A DNA stretch of 64,000 bases from NCBI GenBank assembly GCA_937942875.1, contig CALEBT010000038.1:27379-91378 (forward strand), written 5' to 3'. The translations under genes and the position numbers were made by a program. Position 1 is the stretch's first letter, and each line of letters starts with the position of its first letter. This document shows positions 30,578 to 40,408 of this stretch, piece by piece. The DNA is from an uncultured Ignavibacterium sp. (GTDB taxonomy: Bacteria > Bacteroidota > Ignavibacteria > Ignavibacteriales > Ignavibacteriaceae). The notes beneath the pieces were generated by a model that was given only the letters and a program-made list of their open reading frames with translations, did not search any database and was not told where the DNA came from.

Positions 30578-31938
30578 TTTATTGCAACTGTTTTAATATT
30601 AACAAATTCTCTTATACCATAAATTGATAATTCTCTACCATATCCGGATTGTTGAATCCCACCAAATGGTAATCTTGGATCAGACCTTACAAATGCATTA
30701 ACAAAGCAAGAGCCAGCTTTTAATTTTGTTTTTGCAATTAGTTCTCCTTTTTGCAAATCATTTGTAAAAATAGCAGCGCCCAAACCGAAAATACTTCTGT
30801 TTGCCAAATTGATTGCATCATTTTCATCTTTAGCTTTGATAATAGCAGCCACTGGTCCAAAAATTTCTTCATCAAAAGCAGGCATACCAGGTTTAACATC
30901 AGCTAATACAGTCGGCGGATAATATGCTCCATCATTATCCGGTATATAACCACCAACTTTAAGTACTGCTCCTTTTGATATACTCTCAAATACCTGAAGA
31001 TTTAACTCATCTCTAAGTTTAGTGCTTGCTTGAGGTCCGATATCGTTTTTCTCATCAAAAGGGTCTCCCATCTTTTTAGATGCCATTAAGTTGGAATACT
31101 TATTGACAAATTCATCATAAACAGGTTCTTCAACAATGAATCTTTTTGCAGCGATACAGCTCTGTCCTCCATTTATTAAACGAGAAGTTACGCAGGTTTC
31201 GACAGCTAATTCTAAATCTGCATCTTTTAAAACAACATAAGGATCACTTCCACCAAGTTCCAATAAAGTTTTTTTCAAATATTTTCCGGCTAATGAAGCA
31301 ACTGCAGAACCAGCCTGCACACTGCCAGTTAAGGAAACTGCTTGAACAAATGGATGAGAAATTATTTCCTCAATTCTTGAAGAACTTAATAAAACTGTAT
31401 TAAATGAAAATTTCGGAAAACCAGCATTTAAGAAAATTTTTTCAATTTCCAAAGCACATCCACTTACATTTGAAGCGTGTTTTAGAATACAAGTATTTCC
31501 AGCCATTAAAGTAGGAGCAGCAAATCTGAATACTTGCCATAAAGGGAAGTTCCAAGGCATAATTGCTAGTATAACTCCCAATGGTTGGAATGAAACATAA
31601 CTTTTTGAGAAATCTGTTTGTACAATTTCATCTGATAAAAACTTCTCCCCATTCTCAGCATAATAATCACAAACCCAGGCACATTTATCTACTTCTGCGT
31701 ATGACTGTATAATAGGTTTGCCCATCTCTAATGTCATAAGCTCTGCTAAATTTTTTCTTTCTTCTTTTAAAATGTTAGCAGCTTTTCTAAGCAATTCTGC
31801 TCTTTGATTGAATGTAGTCTCTGACCACTTTGAAAACTGATGATAAGAATTTTCAATAATTGACTGAATTTTATTTTTATCATATTCCTGATATGAAGCA
31901 ATTAAAGAGTTGTTTGAAGGATTTATTGATTGAATCAT
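30574..31938 (-). CDS. NAD(P)-dependent aldehyde dehydrogenase (succinate-semialdehyde dehydrogenase-like)
   Basis: LELGGSDPYVVLKDADLE; NGGQSCIAAKRFIV; EEIFGPVAAI. Confidence 0.9.
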   Translation of the reverse strand: MIQSINPSNNSLIASYQEYDKNKIQSIIENSYHQFSKWSETTFNQRAELLRKAANILKEERKNLAELMTLEMGKPIIQSYAEVDKCAWVCDYYAENGEKFLSDEIVQTDFSKSYVSFQPLGVILAIMPWNFPLWQVFRFAAPTLMAGNTCILKHASNVSGCALEIEKIFLNAGFPKFSFNTVLLSSSRIEEIISHPFVQAVSLTGSVQAGSAVASLAGKYLKKTLLELGGSDPYVVLKDADLELAVETCVTSRLINGGQSCIAAKRFIVEEPVYDEFVNKYSNLMASKKMGDPFDEKNDIGPQASTKLRDELNLQVFESISKGAVLKVGGYIPDNDGAYYPPTVLADVKPGMPAFDEEIFGPVAAIIKAKDENDAINLANRSIFGLGAAIFTNDLQKGELIAKTKLKAGSCFVNAFVRSDPRLPFGGIQQSGYGRELSIYGIREFVNIKTVAIK

Positions 31939-31950
31939 TTTTTTTATGTT

Positions 31951-33180
31951 TTAGTTACGTTTAATTATTACCATTGTTTTGTCATCAGAATAAGTTCCAT
32001 TCTTATTGAACTTTAAGATGTCATCCAGAATTATCATAGCAATTTCTTTTGGAGTTTTATCTTTATTCTGTTTTAAGAGTTGTACTAGTTTTATCTCAGG
32101 ATATGCTTCTCCTTTCGAATTAGTTGATTCAATAATTCCATCTGTAAATATTAACAAAATATCATTTGGATAAATATTTATACTTTCAATATCGTATTTA
32201 GCGTGTGGAACAGGACCTAATACCGGACCAGTAACCATAAGATATTCAATTTTATTTTTTCTACTATTATAAAATATTGGTGGATTATGACCGGCATTTG
32301 TATAAAGGAACAATCCTTTTTTGTCAATTGATATTTCACCATAAAAAAGTGAAGAGAATTTATCGTCATCAAATATTTTATTAACAAGTTGATTCATCTT
32401 TTTCATCAAAGGCGTAATTTTTATTTCGAAATTACTTGCCATTCTCAGTGCTCCTGAAATATACATTGCTTCAGCAGCAGCGGCAATCCCTTTGCTTGCA
32501 GCATCACCCACTGCAATTGCAAGTCTATCTTTATCTTCTCCGATTTCTAAATAATCAAAAAAATCACCACCAACAATTTCAGCAGGATGAGTAAGTCCGA
32601 ATATTTCGAAGGAATTAAAATGATATTCGTGTTCCGGAAGAATACTTCTTTGAAGTTGTCTTGCTTTATCTATATCTGCTTTAAGGTTTGAAGCACTTGC
32701 AAGAATTCTTCGTTGTTTAATTTGAGAAGTAAGTGCCGTTGCAATGATACTCATATTCAAACGGAACTCTTCATCCAAAGAATCACTGTTGAGAGCTAAA
32801 ATATATTCGTAATAAATTTTATTATTTAATTTAACCTTGTTGCCCACTCCAGTTGCAGAATATTTAAAGATTCCTTTTCTTTTTAGTTCTGTTAAGGTTT
32901 CATCTGCAAGAATAGTTCTCTCTTTTTCGATTCTTTCAAATTCAGGATAATTCTTAAGTCGAATTTTGAATTTAGGATCAATTTTTTCCATAAGCCCGGT
33001 TTGATACAGTAATCTATACGAATGTGCTGCTGGCTCCAGTTTCCAGATTCTGCCACCGGTTATATTAAAGTTTTTATCATACACAATCTGGTCTAAAACA
33101 CTAATTAACATTTCCTGCTCATCAGAAAATTTTTTCGATGCAATACTTTCGATTGTTCTATGTAATTTTTTTTGATCCAT
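31951..33180 (-). CDS. PP2C-type SpoIIE/RsbU phosphatase
   Basis: ARQLQRSILPE; AEIVGGDFFDY; VGDAASKGIAAAAEAMY; TNAGHNPPIFY; IFTDGIIEST. Confidence 0.88.
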   Translation of the reverse strand: MDQKKLHRTIESIASKKFSDEQEMLISVLDQIVYDKNFNITGGRIWKLEPAAHSYRLLYQTGLMEKIDPKFKIRLKNYPEFERIEKERTILADETLTELKRKGIFKYSATGVGNKVKLNNKIYYEYILALNSDSLDEEFRLNMSIIATALTSQIKQRRILASASNLKADIDKARQLQRSILPEHEYHFNSFEIFGLTHPAEIVGGDFFDYLEIGEDKDRLAIAVGDAASKGIAAAAEAMYISGALRMASNFEIKITPLMKKMNQLVNKIFDDDKFSSLFYGEISIDKKGLFLYTNAGHNPPIFYNSRKNKIEYLMVTGPVLGPVPHAKYDIESINIYPNDILLIFTDGIIESTNSKGEAYPEIKLVQLLKQNKDKTPKEIAMIILDDILKFNKNGTYSDDKTMVIIKRN

Positions 33181-33187
33181 TTAACCT

Positions 33188-34483
33188 CTATTCACTATAA
33201 TAATTTATCATTTTAATGATTGCTGATTTACATACTTCACAAAAATTATCCACTGAAATTGATTTCATTGTACAATCAAACTGCGGTCTGTATATTCCTT
33301 TAGCTGAATAACCACCACCTTCAAAAACACCAACTTTATTAAGATATTCTTTTGTGCCTGGAGTTGGTATAGGAATATCACCTTCAATCATATTTTTCCA
33401 TTTGGACTCGAAATCAATAAGGGTCGTAATATTTGGTTCTAATGGTTCAATATCATATCTGTAGAAGTTATCGTAAGCAACTTCTGAATTGTAATATTCG
33501 TCAGCAAGAAATGCAAAGCTATGACCGAATTCGTGAGTGAAAATATATTCTGAATATATATTATCACTGACACAAACAGCATAATGATTATAAATAGCAC
33601 CTCCGCCGTATTCATCAGTATTTACCAAAATATAAATTTGATCATAAGGAACATTTGATGCTATGTTTCTCAAGGTTTTATTATCAGAAGTCATTAAATA
33701 TCTGTCAAGATAAAATGTATAAAACCTCGAATTTACAACAGTATTTTTCCAAATATTTTTTGGAGGAATGTCAGTACCCCGTTCTTCAGACCACGAGAAT
33801 ACAAGATTAATATTAAATTTTTCCTGATTTTCCTTGAATGGCGATGTGTTAAATAAATATTCTTTAAATCTCCTAACATCGTTGATAAGCTTAATACTAT
33901 CCTGATATGTATAGCCTTCAGGAATAATTACAATATCTACTTTATTTTCATAATTCCCATTATCCAAAATTGAAATAGAATTAAATCTCTCTTTTTTCTC
34001 TCTGATTATATAAGGGTCCTTTGGATCTATATTGAGTTTAAATTTAAGATTTAATTTATTTAAAGAATCTCTTGAATAAAATTCAACTAATACTTTATTC
34101 TTTGGATATGGAATTAACACTGTTTCGTGAAAAACTTTTGAGATATTTTTTGCCTCATCTATTGTTTGCCATTCACTGAATAAAGTGGAATAATTATAAG
34201 AATAAATAGTAATATCTTCATTTATCTCTTTTACCTGAACTTGATATTTACCATAATCAAAAGGAATAAGAAGATTTTTTTTATTCCCTGCCCAATATTC
34301 TTCTTCAATTAATTCATCAAGAATAAAGAATTCTGAATTATTAGTCCCTCCGTGAAAATAATCAATTCTAAGTGCACCGTTTCGAAAATAATTATCAAAA
34401 TCTACCTGCGAATAAAGTGTTAAGTTAAAATTTAGAGTTAGAATTATAAAAACGAATAAAAAACTGTTAGTATTATTTAGCAT
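33188..34483 (-). CDS. Secreted M64-type (IgA peptidase-like) metallopeptidase
   Basis: VDIVIIPEGYTYQD; FTHEFGHSFAFLADEYY; CTMKSIS.DNFCEVCKSAI. Confidence 0.82.
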   Translation of the reverse strand: MLNNTNSFLFVFIILTLNFNLTLYSQVDFDNYFRNGALRIDYFHGGTNNSEFFILDELIEEEYWAGNKKNLLIPFDYGKYQVQVKEINEDITIYSYNYSTLFSEWQTIDEAKNISKVFHETVLIPYPKNKVLVEFYSRDSLNKLNLKFKLNIDPKDPYIIREKKERFNSISILDNGNYENKVDIVIIPEGYTYQDSIKLINDVRRFKEYLFNTSPFKENQEKFNINLVFSWSEERGTDIPPKNIWKNTVVNSRFYTFYLDRYLMTSDNKTLRNIASNVPYDQIYILVNTDEYGGGAIYNHYAVCVSDNIYSEYIFTHEFGHSFAFLADEYYNSEVAYDNFYRYDIEPLEPNITTLIDFESKWKNMIEGDIPIPTPGTKEYLNKVGVFEGGGYSAKGIYRPQFDCTMKSISVDNFCEVCKSAIIKMINYYSE

Positions 34484-34501
34484 AATTACAATAAAATTAT
34501 T

Positions 34502-35632
34502 TTAATTTTTAGTTTCAGCTTTGTGAATAACAGTTTGTGGGAAAGGTATTTCTATGCCCTCCTTTTTGAAGAGTTCATAAACTTTTTCTCTCAATCTGCA
34601 CTGCATATCCCAGGCATTAGAGTAATGATCAGTGAAGGCAACTAATCTGAAATCCAATGAATATGCACCAAAGTTTAAAAAATATACAGCAGGATTTTTT
34701 TGAGAAGATAAATCCTGATCACCTTCGGTAGCTTTTAGCAGTGTTGCTTTAACTTTCTCCAAGTCAGAACCATAAGCCACTCCAACATCTACCACTACTC
34801 TTGTCAAAGTAGTAGGATATGTAATATTAACTAATCGAGATTTAACAATTTCGTTATTTGGAATAACAACAATGTTGTTATCAAAGTCCTGAATTTTTGT
34901 GCTTCGTATTCCGATCTCTACAACATCTCCAACCTGATTATCTGCATATCTTATTCTATCACCAATTCTGAATGGACGATCTATCATTATTATGAAACCG
35001 GATATCATATTTGAAATTGATTCTTGCGCAGCTAATGCAATTGCAAGTGAACCTACACCCAGTGAAACAACAAACGCGCTTATGTCTATTTTAAGTTTTG
35101 AAAGCACTATTGCAAAAGCCAAAACGAAAAGCAAGATTTTAGAGACTTTTTTTAATAAAGGGAAAAGACTTCCGCTAAGATTGCGGTCTTCTTTTGCATT
35201 AATTTTGAAAGCATACCAATCGATAAATATATCAACAACTTTGAATAAAATATTTAAAAGGATTATGACTAATACAATGAAAAGACCGATCTCAGCAAAG
35301 AAAATTAAATCTTCTAAAAAAGGATAGTATTGAATTAGAGGTTTCTTTAAATACTTAGATTCGTTTTTTATACCCTTTTCAAATAAAGTTAAAGCCAGAT
35401 AAATTCCGCCAAGAAATACTAATCTGTAAATTGCAGTTCCTGAAATGTTTAATAATAAATCATCAATTTCAGTTTTGGTTTTCTGTACGAAGGGCTTGAT
35501 GATTTTTTTAATTATAAATCCAAGAAATTTTGCAACAAAAAATGAAAAAATAATCGTAATTACAATCAGAATAATTCTATATAATAAATCATCCTGAAGA
35601 AAATTTCTTAGTATATCTAAAAGATAATCCAT
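34502..35632 (-). CDS. MscS family mechanosensitive ion channel
   Basis: GVGSLAIALAAQESISNMISGFIIMIDRPFRIGDRI; VVIPNNEIVKSRLVNIT. Confidence 0.9.
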   Translation of the reverse strand: MDYLLDILRNFLQDDLLYRIILIVITIIFSFFVAKFLGFIIKKIIKPFVQKTKTEIDDLLLNISGTAIYRLVFLGGIYLALTLFEKGIKNESKYLKKPLIQYYPFLEDLIFFAEIGLFIVLVIILLNILFKVVDIFIDWYAFKINAKEDRNLSGSLFPLLKKVSKILLFVLAFAIVLSKLKIDISAFVVSLGVGSLAIALAAQESISNMISGFIIMIDRPFRIGDRIRYADNQVGDVVEIGIRSTKIQDFDNNIVVIPNNEIVKSRLVNITYPTTLTRVVVDVGVAYGSDLEKVKATLLKATEGDQDLSSQKNPAVYFLNFGAYSLDFRLVAFTDHYSNAWDMQCRLREKVYELFKKEGIEIPFPQTVIHKAETKN

Positions 35633-36210
35633 TAACTCACCTTTCTCGAACCAGGTTTGACTAACGGCAATTTATTTTCTTTACAAATAGTACATTCCTC
35701 TGGAGCAAAAGACAGAACCTCTAACTTTAATGAACTTTTAAATGGACAGCCAAAATCAACTTTTCCATTACTTCTGTCAACGATAGAGGCAACTCCAACA
35801 ACCTCGCCGCCTGAATTTTTTACAATCTCAATTACTTCGAAGACTGAACCACCGGTTGTTACTACATCTTCACATACCAAAACTTTTTCTTTTTTTGAAA
35901 TTGTAAAACCTCTCCTTAAAGTCATAATATTATTTTCTCTTTCGGTAAAAATTGATTTTTTACCCAATTGTCTTGCAACTTCATATCCTACTATTATTCC
36001 GCCCATTGCAGGAGCTATAACGGTATCAATTTCATAAGATTTAAAGAATTCAGATAATATTGAGCATACTTGAGAGGTATATTCCGGATATTGAAGAATT
36101 TTTGCACATTGAAAATATTGATTACTGTGTCTGCCAGAGGTTAATAAGAAATGTCCGTTTAACAATGCATCAGTCTTTAAAAATATTTCAAGTACTTCTT
36201 TATCACTCAT
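35632..36210 (-). CDS. pyrE: Orotate phosphoribosyltransferase
   Basis: [41 protein letters not shown] motif. Confidence 0.93.
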   Translation of the reverse strand: MSDKEVLEIFLKTDALLNGHFLLTSGRHSNQYFQCAKILQYPEYTSQVCSILSEFFKSYEIDTVIAPAMGGIIVGYEVARQLGKKSIFTERENNIMTLRRGFTISKKEKVLVCEDVVTTGGSVFEVIEIVKNSGGEVVGVASIVDRSNGKVDFGCPFKSSLKLEVLSFAPEECTICKENKLPLVKPGSRKVS

Positions 36211-36248
36211 TTTTTATCTAAATGTAAAAGTTTGAAAATATGTATAGA

Positions 36249-36566
36249 TTATATCAATCTGCTATCTATTCTTTTCGCAAGTTCAAAATCTCTCTCAGTA
36301 ACACCACCCTCTGAATGGGTAGAAATTGATATTTTAACCTTATTCCAGGAATGTAATAAAATATCAGGATGATGATCCATTTTTTCAGATTCGAGTGCAA
36401 CTTTATTTACAAACGATAAAGCATCAATAAAATCTTTAAATGAAAATTCTTTATGGATTTGAGCATTTGAATATGACCATTGATCCATTTCTTTTAGATT
36501 CGAATATATTTGTTCTTCTTTTAATAAACTCATATTAGTAATTATTGTTGTTAATGTTCTATACAA
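36249..36566 (-). CDS. phhB: 4a-hydroxytetrahydrobiopterin dehydratase (PCD)
   Basis: FKDFIDALSFVNKVALESEKMDHHPDILLHSWNKVKISISTHSEGGVTERDFELAKRID; likely start at MSLLKEE (about 36533). Confidence 0.88.
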   Translation of the reverse strand: MYRTLTTIITNMSLLKEEQIYSNLKEMDQWSYSNAQIHKEFSFKDFIDALSFVNKVALESEKMDHHPDILLHSWNKVKISISTHSEGGVTERDFELAKRIDSRLI

Positions 36567-36575
36567 ATTTAAGTA

Positions 36576-36620
36576 AAAAAAAAGGCTGTCTCAAAAGAAA
36601 GTATTTGAGACAGCCATTTT
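36576..36620 (-). terminator. Rho-independent terminator downstream of clpC
   Basis: Perfect 12-bp stem GGCTGTCTCAAA (36584-36595) / TTTGAGACAGCC (36604-36615); on the minus strand followed by a run of T. Confidence 0.85.
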
Positions 36621-36635
36621 GTTAATAATATTTTC

Positions 36636-39122
36636 TTAATTTTCTTTTGATTCTGTTTGAATAGGTTTTTCTGGAGTTTCGTCAATAAAAACTAGTTCCT
36701 CTGCATTCTCGAAATGCTTTGCAACAATAGTAGCACCTTCCTTAAATGAGCCACGCAAAATTTCTTCTGCCAATGGATCTTCAACATATTTTTGAATAGC
36801 TCTTCTCAAAGGTCTGGCACCGAACTTTTCATCAAAGCCTTTTTCAACGAGAAAATTCTTGGCACTTTCATCAAGCAACACAATCATTTTCTGGTCTTTA
36901 ATATTTTGTACTAAATCTTTCAATTCAATATCAATAATCTTAAGAATATCATCTTTATTTAGACTTCTGAATACAATAGTATCATCAATTCTGTTAAGGA
37001 ATTCTGGATTGAAAAGTTTTTTCATTGCTTCTTCAACGGTGTCTTTCATATGAGTATATCTATCAGACTCTTCTTTCGTACTAAAACCAAATGAGCCAAT
37101 ATTTTTTAAGTCCCTTGTTCCAACATTCGATGTCATAATTATGATAGTGTTCTTAAAGTCAATTTTTCTTCCAAAGCTATCAGTCAACATTCCATCATCT
37201 AAAACCTGAAGAAGGATACTGAAAATATCAGGATGAGCTTTTTCAATTTCATCAAAAAGAACAACGGAATATGGACGTCTTCTCACTTTTTCGGTTAATT
37301 GACCACCTTCTTCATAACCTACATATCCGGGAGGAGCTCCTACTAATCTTGATAATGAAAATTTCTCCATATACTCACTCATATCAATTCTAATCAGTGC
37401 ATCTTCGGAATCGAACAAATATTTTGCTAAAACTTTACACAGCTCTGTTTTACCAACTCCTGTTGGACCGAGAAAAATAAAACTTCCAATAGGTCTGTTT
37501 GGATTTTTTAATCCTGCTCTTGTTCTTCTGATAGCTTTTGCAAGTTTACTTACTGCTTCATCCTGTCCAACTATACTTTGTTTTAACGCATCTTCCATTT
37601 TCAATAATTTTTCAGATTCAGTCTGAGCGATTCTGTTTACTGGTATTCCTGTCATCATAGCAACTACGGTAGCAATATCTTCTTCGGTAACATCGTGTAC
37701 TAAATCTTTGGTTGTTTCTTCCCATTCTTTTTTAACAACTTCGAGCTGGGACTGTAAATTTCTTTCTCTATCTCTTAGTCTTGCTGCTTCTTCATAATCC
37801 TGCATTTTAACAACTTTTGATTTTTCTTTCCTGACTTCTTCAATACTTTCTTCCAACTCCAGAATATCTTTCGGAACTTCAAAATTACCCATATGAACTC
37901 TGGAACCAGCTTCATCAATTACATCAATAGCTTTATCAGGTAAATGTCTGTCGGTAATATATCTGTTACTTAGTTTAACTGCAGCTTCAATTGCTTCTTT
38001 TGAATATCTTACTTTGTGATGATCTTCATATCTGAATTTAATATTCTCCAGAATTTGAAGAGTTTCCTCATATGACGGAGGTTCAACCATAACTTTCTGA
38101 AATCTTCTGTCCAATGCACCATCTGTTTCAATATACTTACGGTATTCATCTAAAGTAGTTGCACCAATACATTGAATATCACCACGAGCCAAAGCTGGTT
38201 TGAACATATTCGAAGCATCTAAAGAGCCGGAAGCACCGCCTGCACCAACAATAGTATGTAACTCATCTATAAAAAGGATAACATCTTCAGCTTTTTCCAA
38301 TTCATTCATTAATGCTTTCATTCTTTCTTCAAATTGCCCACGGTATTTAGTTCCTGCTACCAAACCAGCAAGATCGAGAGTAACAACCCGTTTATCCTGC
38401 AAAATTCTTGGCACTTTTTTCTGGACAATCCTTAAAGCCAAACCTTCAGCTATTGCAGTTTTGCCTACTCCTGGTTCTCCAATAAGAACAGGATTATTCT
38501 TTTTCCTTCTGCTTAGAATCTGAGCAACTCTTTCGATTTCTTTTTCCCGACCAACTACCGGGTCAAGTTTATCCTCCAAAGCAAGCTTTGTTAAGTCTCT
38601 TCCGAAATTATCAAGTACAGGAGTTTTAGTTTTTTCAATCTTTTTATCTGAGGTAAAAGGTTTTTGCACTGTATCTTTTGTAGATCTCTGACTGAGAATA
38701 TCGTTTAATTCAGCTCTTGCTGCATCGTATGTGACGTTAAATTGATGTAATATCTGGGTAGCGATATTATCTTCATCCCTAAGTAATGAAAGTAATAAAT
38801 GCTCTGTTCCAATAACATCAGCTTTATAAATTTTGGATTCAATCTGGGTTATTTTTAATACTTTTTCAGCTTGTTTTGTTAATGGAATATTACCTATAGT
38901 TAAAGTTCCACCGGATGTTCTTACGGTATCTTCAATAGCTTTTTTAAGTTTAATTAAATCAACATCCAGATTTCTGAGAATCTTAACTGCAATTCCCTGT
39001 CCTTCTCTTATTGTTCCGAGTAAAAGATGTTCCGTTCCGATATAGTCGTGTCCTAATCTTAAAGCTTCTTCTCTGCTTAAACGAATAACATCCTGTAGTC
39101 TTTCTGAAAAATTTCCGTCCAT
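36636..39122 (-). CDS. clpC: ATP-dependent Clp protease ATP-binding subunit ClpC
   Basis: Double Clp_N; GEPGVGKTAIAEGLA; GPTGVGKTELCKVLA; UVR-like EEAARLRDRER. Confidence 0.95.
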   Translation of the reverse strand: MDGNFSERLQDVIRLSREEALRLGHDYIGTEHLLLGTIREGQGIAVKILRNLDVDLIKLKKAIEDTVRTSGGTLTIGNIPLTKQAEKVLKITQIESKIYKADVIGTEHLLLSLLRDEDNIATQILHQFNVTYDAARAELNDILSQRSTKDTVQKPFTSDKKIEKTKTPVLDNFGRDLTKLALEDKLDPVVGREKEIERVAQILSRRKKNNPVLIGEPGVGKTAIAEGLALRIVQKKVPRILQDKRVVTLDLAGLVAGTKYRGQFEERMKALMNELEKAEDVILFIDELHTIVGAGGASGSLDASNMFKPALARGDIQCIGATTLDEYRKYIETDGALDRRFQKVMVEPPSYEETLQILENIKFRYEDHHKVRYSKEAIEAAVKLSNRYITDRHLPDKAIDVIDEAGSRVHMGNFEVPKDILELEESIEEVRKEKSKVVKMQDYEEAARLRDRERNLQSQLEVVKKEWEETTKDLVHDVTEEDIATVVAMMTGIPVNRIAQTESEKLLKMEDALKQSIVGQDEAVSKLAKAIRRTRAGLKNPNRPIGSFIFLGPTGVGKTELCKVLAKYLFDSEDALIRIDMSEYMEKFSLSRLVGAPPGYVGYEEGGQLTEKVRRRPYSVVLFDEIEKAHPDIFSILLQVLDDGMLTDSFGRKIDFKNTIIIMTSNVGTRDLKNIGSFGFSTKEESDRYTHMKDTVEEAMKKLFNPEFLNRIDDTIVFRSLNKDDILKIIDIELKDLVQNIKDQKMIVLLDESAKNFLVEKGFDEKFGARPLRRAIQKYVEDPLAEEILRGSFKEGATIVAKHFENAEELVFIDETPEKPIQTESKEN

Positions 39123-39410
39123 TTTGTTTCCTTACTTTTTCTTATATAACAAAAAATAATGCTTTTTTGTTTCAATTATTGAGATTTTGTAACCATTTAG
39201 TTCAAGAAATTCTATTTAGTTGCTTAAATAATTTAAAGTTATTGACAGTCAAAAAAAAGTCTAATCTTATTTGATTTCTTTAATATCAAATTAACTTAAA
39301 GTAAATTAAGATTAACTTAAAATTTTATAATTCTGCCGAAATATTGTAATATTTTCCTGAATAATTTATATCTTTAAGCTATAAACTCATCATAATAATC
39401 GGAGAAAAAG

Positions 39411-40403
39411 ATGGAAGCTTTAACAGGATTATCAATTTTCCTAATTGTTGCATTATTTTTTATTCTTTTGCTATTCTTCTACTTCATTCCAATCGGACTG
39501 TTTATTACTGCATATTTCTCTGGAGTAAAATTAAAGATTTTCAGAGATCTGGTTGGAATGCGTTTGAGAAAAGTTCCTCCTGTTTTGATCGTAAGAAATA
39601 TGATTACAGCTACAAAAGCAGGATTAAAAGTTGATCAGGGTAAACTTGAAGCACATTATTTGGCAGGAGGAAATGTAACTAAAGTAATTAACGCCCTCGT
39701 CTCAGCGGACAAAGCAAATATCGGATTATCGTTTGAAAGAGCAACTGCAATAGACTTAGCAGGCAGAGACGTTCTCGAAGCAGTTAAAATGTCAGTTGTT
39801 CCAAAAGTTATTGAAACCCCTATGGTTTCGGCTGTTGCAAAAGATGGAATTCAGTTAAAAGCAATTGCCAGAGTTACAGTCAGAGCCAATATTGACAGAT
39901 TAGTAGGTGGTGCCGGTGAAGCTACAATTTTAGCCAGAGTTGGTGAAGGAATTGTTTCGACAATAGGTTCTAGTAATTCGCATAAAGAAGTGTTAGAAAA
40001 TCCTGATAGAATTTCGAAAAGCGTTCTTGCAAAAGGTTTGGATTCAGGAACCGCTTTTGAAATTCTGTCTATTGATATTGCGGATGTTGATATAGGTCAG
40101 AATATTGGTGCAATATTACAAGCTGATCAAGCTGAAGCAGATTTGAAAGTTGCAAGAGCTAAAGCTGAAGAAAGAAGAGCAGCTGCTGTTGCCAGTGAGC
40201 AGGAAATGATCGCTGAAGTTGCACGCCAAAGAGCTAAAGTTGTTGAAGCAGAAGCAGAAGTTCCAAAAGCTATTGCAGAAGCTTTCAGAACCGGAAGACT
40301 TGGAGTTATGGACTATTATCAACTTAAAAATATTCAGGCTGATACTGAAATGAGAACTTCCATAGCCCAACCTGAAGAAAAGAAAAATAATCCAAACGGT
40401 TAA
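39411..40403 (+). CDS. floA: Flotillin-like protein FloA (SPFH family)
   Basis: N-terminal [43 protein letters not shown]; long Ala/Glu helix. Confidence 0.93.
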   Translation: MEALTGLSIFLIVALFFILLLFFYFIPIGLFITAYFSGVKLKIFRDLVGMRLRKVPPVLIVRNMITATKAGLKVDQGKLEAHYLAGGNVTKVINALVSADKANIGLSFERATAIDLAGRDVLEAVKMSVVPKVIETPMVSAVAKDGIQLKAIARVTVRANIDRLVGGAGEATILARVGEGIVSTIGSSNSHKEVLENPDRISKSVLAKGLDSGTAFEILSIDIADVDIGQNIGAILQADQAEADLKVARAKAEERRAAAVASEQEMIAEVARQRAKVVEAEAEVPKAIAEAFRTGRLGVMDYYQLKNIQADTEMRTSIAQPEEKKNNPNG

Positions 40404-40408
40404 TACTT

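Noticed and set aside
34132-34146. TGTTTCGTGAAAAA, reminiscent of a parS site
   Set aside because: Lacks the central AC of TGTTTCACGTGAAACA, is inside a CDS and 18 kb from parAB; likely chance
34992-35327. 111-aa plus-strand ORF
   Set aside because: Antisense to the MscS channel gene
35657-36037. 126-aa plus-strand ORF
   Set aside because: Antisense to pyrE; low-complexity Ser/Thr/Pro shadow ORF
36249-36566. Annotated start of the PCD gene at 36566
   Set aside because: First 11 residues (MYRTLTTIITN) look non-coding; MSLLKEE start more likely, so the extension is not treated as real novelty
38200-38523. 107-aa plus-strand ORF
   Set aside because: Antisense to the ClpC Walker region; shadow ORF
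39247-39265. AGTCAAAAAAAAGTCTAA, resembling a CtsR heptad repeat upstream of clpC
   Set aside because: Spacer and second half-site deviate from GGTCAAA-N3-GGTCAAA and CtsR is not expected in this lineage; poly-A makes chance matches likely
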